A DNA stretch of 26,908 nt from NCBI GenBank assembly GCA_002314755.1, contig DCHC01000034.1, positions 1-26,908 on the forward strand, read 5' to 3'. The stretch's first letter is position 1. Every line of letters begins with the position of its first letter. This document shows, one piece after another, positions 23,118-26,908 of the stretch. Source of the DNA: Faecalibacterium sp. UBA1762 (GTDB lineage: Bacteria > Bacillota > Clostridia > Oscillospirales > Ruminococcaceae). The position numbers and the translations under genes are program-made. The notes under the pieces are model-generated. The model saw only the letters and a list, made by a program, of their open reading frames with translations, did no database searches and was not told where the DNA came from.

Positions 23118-23990
23118 TCAGTTTACCAGCGCATCGGCTACCGCCGCGGCATACCTGTAAAACGGTTCGACCACCTTTGCGGGCAGCTTTCCGCAGGCAA
23201 CCTCCAGGTTATAGCTTCCGCCATACCCAATCTGTCGCAGGACATCGGTAAACCGATCCCACGCCATGTTTTCGCACCAGTCAGACATGGTGGCGGGGAT
23301 AACGTGCTCATCCCCGGATTGATTGCCGTTGACATGCAGGGCATATAGTTTTTCGCCGTACTGCAGCGCCATACTGCAAAAATCCTTCCCGCAGAGGTGG
23401 GCGTGACCGGTATCAAGACAGGCACCAACCAAAGGAGAATCCACACCGCGGATAATTTGAAGAATCGTTTCGGCGTTGCTAACCGGTGTGGACTGATATC
23501 TGCCGTCCCGCACACAGTAGATATTTTCTATGCAAAGCCGGATACCGTTCTGCTGCAACAAGGGCAGCAGCTCCTGAATCAACTGGATATTGCCCTGCAC
23601 AGTGGCGGTAGTACTGTCGGAAGAAAAATAGGGGTGAATGACCGCATCCGGGCAGCCAAGTCGGGCCACAATGGGGATCAGCTGGCGAAAAGAAGGTAGC
23701 AGCGCATCCCGGTAAGCGGCAAAGCTGCCGTCCCCCGGGTGATCAATATGGCCTGGCAGATAGGGCATATGGCACTGTGTCACCGCTAGGCCTGCCCCCT
23801 GCGCAGCCCGGGCGCACCGGGTAATATGCTGAAGCTGCTCAGGGGTAGCCAGCATACCCGGCACAAAATCTCCAAGGGTTGCATCCAGATCAATGCCGTG
23901 AAAACCTGCCTGTACCATGATCGATGCGGTTTTATTATAATCTCCGCCTGTCATCTGCAGCCCGTGTTCCATAGAGATTGAAAGCTTCAT
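23118..23990 (-). CDS. Sugar phosphate isomerase/epimerase-like TIM-barrel protein
   Basis: A 290-residue protein of the xylose-isomerase-like TIM-barrel group (AP endonuclease 2 fold), which isomerises or epimerises sugars with a bound metal ion. Barrel features visible are AGFHGIDLD (28-36), QCHMPYLPG (72-80) with the His, AVIHPY near 115, LCIENIYC near 150 with the metal-binding Glu, ACLDTGHAHL near 190 with Asp and His, and NLEVACG near 268 with the last Glu. So the four-ligand metal set seems intact. AGGAAAGG lies before the ATG at 23990. It follows the GH127 gene by 63 bases and is probably co-transcribed, suggesting it acts on a released sugar. The substrate is unknown. Confidence 0.85.
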   Translation of the reverse strand: MKLSISMEHGLQMTGGDYNKTASIMVQAGFHGIDLDATLGDFVPGMLATPEQLQHITRCARAAQGAGLAVTQCHMPYLPGHIDHPGDGSFAAYRDALLPSFRQLIPIVARLGCPDAVIHPYFSSDSTTATVQGNIQLIQELLPLLQQNGIRLCIENIYCVRDGRYQSTPVSNAETILQIIRGVDSPLVGACLDTGHAHLCGKDFCSMALQYGEKLYALHVNGNQSGDEHVIPATMSDWCENMAWDRFTDVLRQIGYGGSYNLEVACGKLPAKVVEPFYRYAAAVADALVN

Positions 23991-24053
23991 TTGTTTGACC
24001 TTTCCTGATAATTACATTTCCTGTTATGTACGGTGGCTGCCGTTGGTATACCT

Positions 24054-25895
24054 TTAAATTTCGGTTACCCACGGCATTTCTTCAAACGGGGAGGTAACGG
24101 GCTTATCCGGTCGAACCGGCAGCCAGCTGCAAAAAGCGCTGCCGTCTTTACCCGCATAGCGATGGTCGGTCAGGGTGATCCGGCTGCCATCCGCCCTCTT
24201 AATTTGGTAGGCAGCAAAATCTCCCCCATCGACCGGCTCGGCTGCTTTAATTTCCGCAAGAGTCAAGTCCTCAGCAGGCAGATCGGCGGAATGGGCGCTG
24301 AGCAACACCGGCCCGGAATAGACAGAAAGGGTGGTTTGCTGCTCTTTTTGCTGTAACCAGCCGTGTAAACCCATATCCAGGGTAAGAGTCAGTGTATCGT
24401 CATCCTGCCAGACGCGGTCAAATTCGGCGTATTGGCCGCACACGGGGTGCGTGCAATCCTGCCCGTTCAAGCTGATCGTCGTCTGAAATGACCATGCCGG
24501 AATACGCAGAAGCAGCTTACAGGCAACCGGCTTTTCCGTATGCAGCGTAATCACTACACTGCCCTGCCGCGGATAGGCAGTGGTCTGCTGCAGGGTGATA
24601 TTGCTTCCGTCCTCCAGCCTCAGCGCAAGCGTAGTTTGTCCGTAGTAGTTCAAATAAACCGTATTGCCGTCGGCCATCACCGCCCACTGGGTAGGTTGTG
24701 TCAGCCCACGGTTGCCGTTGGACTGGCAGCAGGACATATCCCTTGCGCCGCGGTAGCCTTGCTCCCTCAGGGTGATGTTCGCTGCCTCCCGTGTGCCGTC
24801 AGAAAGGTTCATATAGGTAAAATTCCGCTCGCCCTTCAGTAGTGAACCCAGCGTAGCGTTATAAAAGGAAAGCTCCAACTCATCAGCCACGCGGCTATTA
24901 CGGCTGAACGCCAGATAATCGGTGGAAAAGGCCATCCAGGCAACGGTATTGCAGGTCTCACTGCCTGCGCCGTAAAGCTGACCGGTCGCCCCTTCCCCGG
25001 TACCAAAGCTGCCGGTATTATGCCGGTCTGTCCGTACCATGCTATTCCACAGGGCATGCAATGCCTTACTATAGATTTCTTCACCGGTCACCCGCTCCAG
25101 AACGGCAAGAGTCTCCAGAGAATACAACCCCTCCCACCGGGGCTGACCGGAGGCAAAATATGGTTTACCCTGCAAAGCAGCCGTCAACCAGTCACAGCAT
25201 AGACGCTTACGAGTGTAAAAATCGGGGTAAACGGTCTGCCAATCCTGATGGACGATCCGTTTGGCAGCCTGCAGGTACCTGTCATCCCCTGTTTCTTCAT
25301 ACAGCAGCGCAAAGGCATGACCGATAGCCAGATTGCACTCCGCCCAATTCTGCCGAGCAATGGAAATGCCGCCCGTGATAAAGTGGTCATAAATGTTATC
25401 CAGTGCCCTCAGTGCAACCTTTAGCGCCGTTTGATTGCCGGTCAGCTGATACCAGCGGTATAAACCAATAATGCAGTGGTACTGTCCCCAGGTATCCCAC
25501 TTACCCCAGCGTTCCGGCGGTGTATCCAGCGCAAATTCCACAGCCTCGTTCCAAACATCCTTCTCAAACTGCTTTTCCTTTTTCCAAGGACCGAGATAGC
25601 CATCCGACTGCTGCACACGGGCAAACTCCTGCACCATTCTTTCTCCCAGCAGGTAGATGGCCTGCTCATTTTGCAGATAATAGCTTTGGGCGATACCTGT
25701 CATAAGCTTGCCGGGGTATTCCCCGTGCCACATGGTGCGAAAAATACTGTCATCCTCCGGGGTGGCGAAGCCTTCAAACAGGCCGCTGTCATCAATCAAA
25801 AGCTTTTGCAGCCAATTACGGGTATTTTCCGCCAAAATCTCCCCGACCTCGCCGCCAATCTGCATATTGGTCAGGCAATTTTTTAAATGCTTCAT
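24054..25895 (-). CDS. GH127-type beta-L-arabinofuranosidase (DUF1680)
   Basis: A 613-residue protein with no signal peptide, so cytoplasmic. It has an alpha/alpha-barrel (to about residue 410) and beta-sandwich domains behind it. In Bifidobacterium HypBA1 the zinc is held by Glu338, Cys340, Cys417 and Cys418, with Cys417 the nucleophile. Here GSETC gives Glu313 and Cys315, and DMSCCQSN gives Cys389 and Cys390, so the whole set is present. It should release L-arabinofuranose from beta-linked plant glycans. The ATG at 25895 is chosen for AGGAA eight bases upstream; a TTG at 25940 would overlap the ACT gene. It lies between an ACT-domain gene and the isomerase-like gene. The family may include other sugar specificities, so the exact substrate is not proven. 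Confidence 0.86.
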   Translation of the reverse strand: MKHLKNCLTNMQIGGEVGEILAENTRNWLQKLLIDDSGLFEGFATPEDDSIFRTMWHGEYPGKLMTGIAQSYYLQNEQAIYLLGERMVQEFARVQQSDGYLGPWKKEKQFEKDVWNEAVEFALDTPPERWGKWDTWGQYHCIIGLYRWYQLTGNQTALKVALRALDNIYDHFITGGISIARQNWAECNLAIGHAFALLYEETGDDRYLQAAKRIVHQDWQTVYPDFYTRKRLCCDWLTAALQGKPYFASGQPRWEGLYSLETLAVLERVTGEEIYSKALHALWNSMVRTDRHNTGSFGTGEGATGQLYGAGSETCNTVAWMAFSTDYLAFSRNSRVADELELSFYNATLGSLLKGERNFTYMNLSDGTREAANITLREQGYRGARDMSCCQSNGNRGLTQPTQWAVMADGNTVYLNYYGQTTLALRLEDGSNITLQQTTAYPRQGSVVITLHTEKPVACKLLLRIPAWSFQTTISLNGQDCTHPVCGQYAEFDRVWQDDDTLTLTLDMGLHGWLQQKEQQTTLSVYSGPVLLSAHSADLPAEDLTLAEIKAAEPVDGGDFAAYQIKRADGSRITLTDHRYAGKDGSAFCSWLPVRPDKPVTSPFEEMPWVTEI

Positions 25896-25936
25896 CTTCT
25901 TATGTTCCTTTTTTGTGTTGTGATTGTTTTCGGAAA

Positions 25937-26302
25937 TCAAACAAACTGATAGCCTTCCGCTTTCAGTGCTTTTATTCCCTTTTCAAGCTGATCTTTTTTC
26001 ATAAAGATATAATCCGTATTAAAGGTAGAAACCGCAAAAATGCCCACACCGTTTTTAGCAAGCACATCGGAAATGCGGGACAAAATGCCGATCAGGGAAA
26101 AATCCAGCACGCCCTGAATGCGAAAGCCCCGCCAGCCGTCATCCCTTTCCACTACGTTCGCCGGCACCTTTTGAGTCAGGCATACCAGCGAGCATTCCTC
26201 ATCTGTTTTGCCGATAAAGCAAAACAAATCGGTCAAGTCGGTACCGGAATAGTCTGTCACCTTACAGACGGAAAATTCCTCATTCAGTACTTTTAAAATC
26301 AT
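25937..26302 (-). CDS. ACT-domain protein (COG3603-like)
   Basis: A 121-residue protein with two short ACT-like halves. The second carries LIGILSRISDVLAKNGVGIF and then AVSTFNTDYIFMKK, the consensus of this small family, whose members are thought to bind amino acids and act as regulators. No catalytic domain is attached. AGGAC with a nine-base gap lies before the ATG at 26302. It is the first gene after a near-consensus promoter and is 41 bases before the GH127 gene, an unusual neighbour for a supposed amino-acid sensor. The molecular function is unknown. Confidence 0.8.
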   Translation of the reverse strand: MILKVLNEEFSVCKVTDYSGTDLTDLFCFIGKTDEECSLVCLTQKVPANVVERDDGWRGFRIQGVLDFSLIGILSRISDVLAKNGVGIFAVSTFNTDYIFMKKDQLEKGIKALKAEGYQFV

Positions 26303-26364
26303 AAAGCCCTCGTCCTTTTTCTTCCCTTTTTCTTTTACAGGATGGCATAGGTTTGCCCTAACTC

Positions 26365-26393
26365 ATTGTACCAAATGCCAAACTGTATGTCAA
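26365..26393 (-). promoter_or_regulatory. Sigma-A promoter of the ACT-GH127-isomerase genes
   Basis: On the minus strand TTGACA (26388-26393) and TACAAT (26365-26370) are exactly 17 bases apart, giving a leader of about 55 bases before the ACT gene. It points away from the pckA terminator. No obvious operator repeat overlaps it. Confidence 0.85.
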
Positions 26394-26412
26394 TTCTATC
26401 CTTTGGATAAAC

Positions 26413-26444
26413 AAAAAAGCAGCTGTCGCATAAGCGACAGCCGC
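26413..26444 (-). terminator. Rho-independent terminator of pckA
   Basis: GCTGTCGC (26422-26429) pairs perfectly with GCGACAGC (26434-26441) around an ATAA loop. The stem can be extended by two G:C pairs beyond one mismatch. Six T follow on the minus strand. It lies 37 bases after the pckA stop and just upstream of the next promoter. Confidence 0.88.
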
Positions 26445-26458
26445 AGAACAAATCAGAT

Positions 26459-26476
26459 ATACATTTATAAATGTAT
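26459..26476. repeat. Perfect 18-bp palindrome behind pckA
   Basis: ATACATTTATAAATGTAT is identical to its own reverse complement. It sits four bases after the pckA stop and 15 bases before the terminator stem. It could be an AT-rich hairpin in the mRNA end or a protein-binding site; nothing in the sequence decides between them. Confidence 0.6.
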
Positions 26477-26480
26477 AAGC

Positions 26481-26908
26481 TTACAGCTTCGGACCGGCTT
26501 CCACCAAGGCCTTACCGGCCTCATTGGTGGTGTACTTTGCAAAGTTCTTAATAAAGCGACCGGCCAAATCCTTTGCCTTGACCTCCCAATCGGCAGCATC
26601 GGCGTAGGTGTCGCGAGGATCCAAAATCTCGGTGGCGACGCCGTTCAACTGGGTGGGCACTTCAAAGTTGAAGTAAGGAATCTTCTTGGTGGGGGCATCC
26701 AAAATGTCACCGTTCAAGATGGCATCGATGATGCCGCGGGTATCCTTGATGGAGATGCGCTTGCCGGTACCATTCCAACCGGTGTTGACAAGGTAGGCCT
26801 TGGCACCACTCTGCTCCATCTTCTTAACCAATTCCTGCGCGTACTTGGTGGGGTGAAGTTCCAAGAAAGCCTGACCGAAGCAAGCGGAGAAGGTGGGGGT
26901 GGGCTCGG
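26481..26908 (-). CDS. pckA: ATP-dependent phosphoenolpyruvate carboxykinase, C-terminal part
   Basis: The last 142 codons of an ATP-type PEP carboxykinase, which interconverts oxaloacetate and PEP with ATP. It is used in gluconeogenesis and, in gut anaerobes, for carbon fixation toward succinate. Visible are EPTPTFSACFGQAFLELHP at the window edge, TKYAQELVKKM, then VNTGWNGTGKRISIKDTR, all typical of the ATP-dependent class rather than the GTP class. The N-terminal part with the Walker A loop lies outside the window. The stop is a TAA at 26481, followed by a palindrome and a terminator. The reading frame enters from beyond 26908, so no start is annotated here. Confidence 0.95.
   Translation of the reverse strand, partial: EPTPTFSACFGQAFLELHPTKYAQELVKKMEQSGAKAYLVNTGWNGTGKRISIKDTRGIIDAILNGDILDAPTKKIPYFNFEVPTQLNGVATEILDPRDTYADAADWEVKAKDLAGRFIKNFAKYTTNEAGKALVEAGPKL

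Noticed and set aside
1..26908. CRISPR arrays, tRNA or rRNA genes, insertion sequences, phage or toxin-antitoxin modules
   Set aside because: Read for direct repeats, tRNA-like cloverleafs, transposase or integrase motifs and small paired genes; none was seen.

Overview
The window looks like chromosomal DNA of a spore-forming Clostridia member (Firmicutes), probably close to the Oscillospiraceae/Ruminococcaceae. The reasons are a complete spoIIIA sporulation operon, the Bacillus/Clostridia-type nusB-xseAB-ispA-dxs-tlyA-argR-recN gene order, Shine-Dalgarno sites of the AGGAGG type, and a DUF4364 gene. No tRNA, rRNA, CRISPR array, insertion sequence or phage gene was recognised. No stretch longer than 300 bases lacks a gene or gene remnant.

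Left end (1-2983, + strand): an MFS-type transporter overlaps a 510-residue TIM-barrel, glycoside-hydrolase-like protein. A strong bidirectional terminator closes the pair.

Core (2987-17396, - strand, read right to left): spoIIIAA to spoIIIAH encode the SpoIIIA channel of the developing forespore. A sigma-A promoter (12700-12728) then starts a housekeeping run: asp23-like, nusB, a TsaD/Kae1-like paralogue, xseA, xseB, ispA, dxs, tlyA, argR, recN and vanZ-like. Many junctions are ATGA stop/start overlaps, which suggests translational coupling. Compared with Bacillus subtilis, accBC is absent between spoIIIAH and the asp23-like gene, the TsaD-like gene sits in the folD position, and a vanZ-like gene follows recN where spoIVB-spo0A would be expected.

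Middle (17438-20179, - strand): two decayed genes flank two intact ones. An ADP-ribosylglycohydrolase remnant and a mechanosensitive-channel (MscS) remnant border ogt (alkylated-DNA repair) and a membrane-anchored L,D-transpeptidase-like protein. The MscS remnant keeps an apparently intact sigma-A promoter, which may now serve the two intact genes.

Plus-strand island (20291-23061): an S1-repeat RNA-binding protein; a TetR-family regulator with a near-consensus promoter, a 13-bp inverted-repeat operator and an apparent CTG start codon; a GNAT acetyltransferase; and a DUF4364 protein. A bidirectional terminator ends it.

Right end (23118-26908, - strand): a sigma-A promoter drives an ACT-domain protein, a GH127-type beta-L-arabinofuranosidase with its catalytic/zinc residues, and a xylose-isomerase-like TIM-barrel protein. 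At the edge is the 3' end of ATP-dependent phosphoenolpyruvate carboxykinase, followed by a terminator. I did not find a convincing new multi-gene system. The most interesting points are the TsaD-like paralogue, the TetR operator and start codon, and the partly decayed loci around the L,D-transpeptidase.
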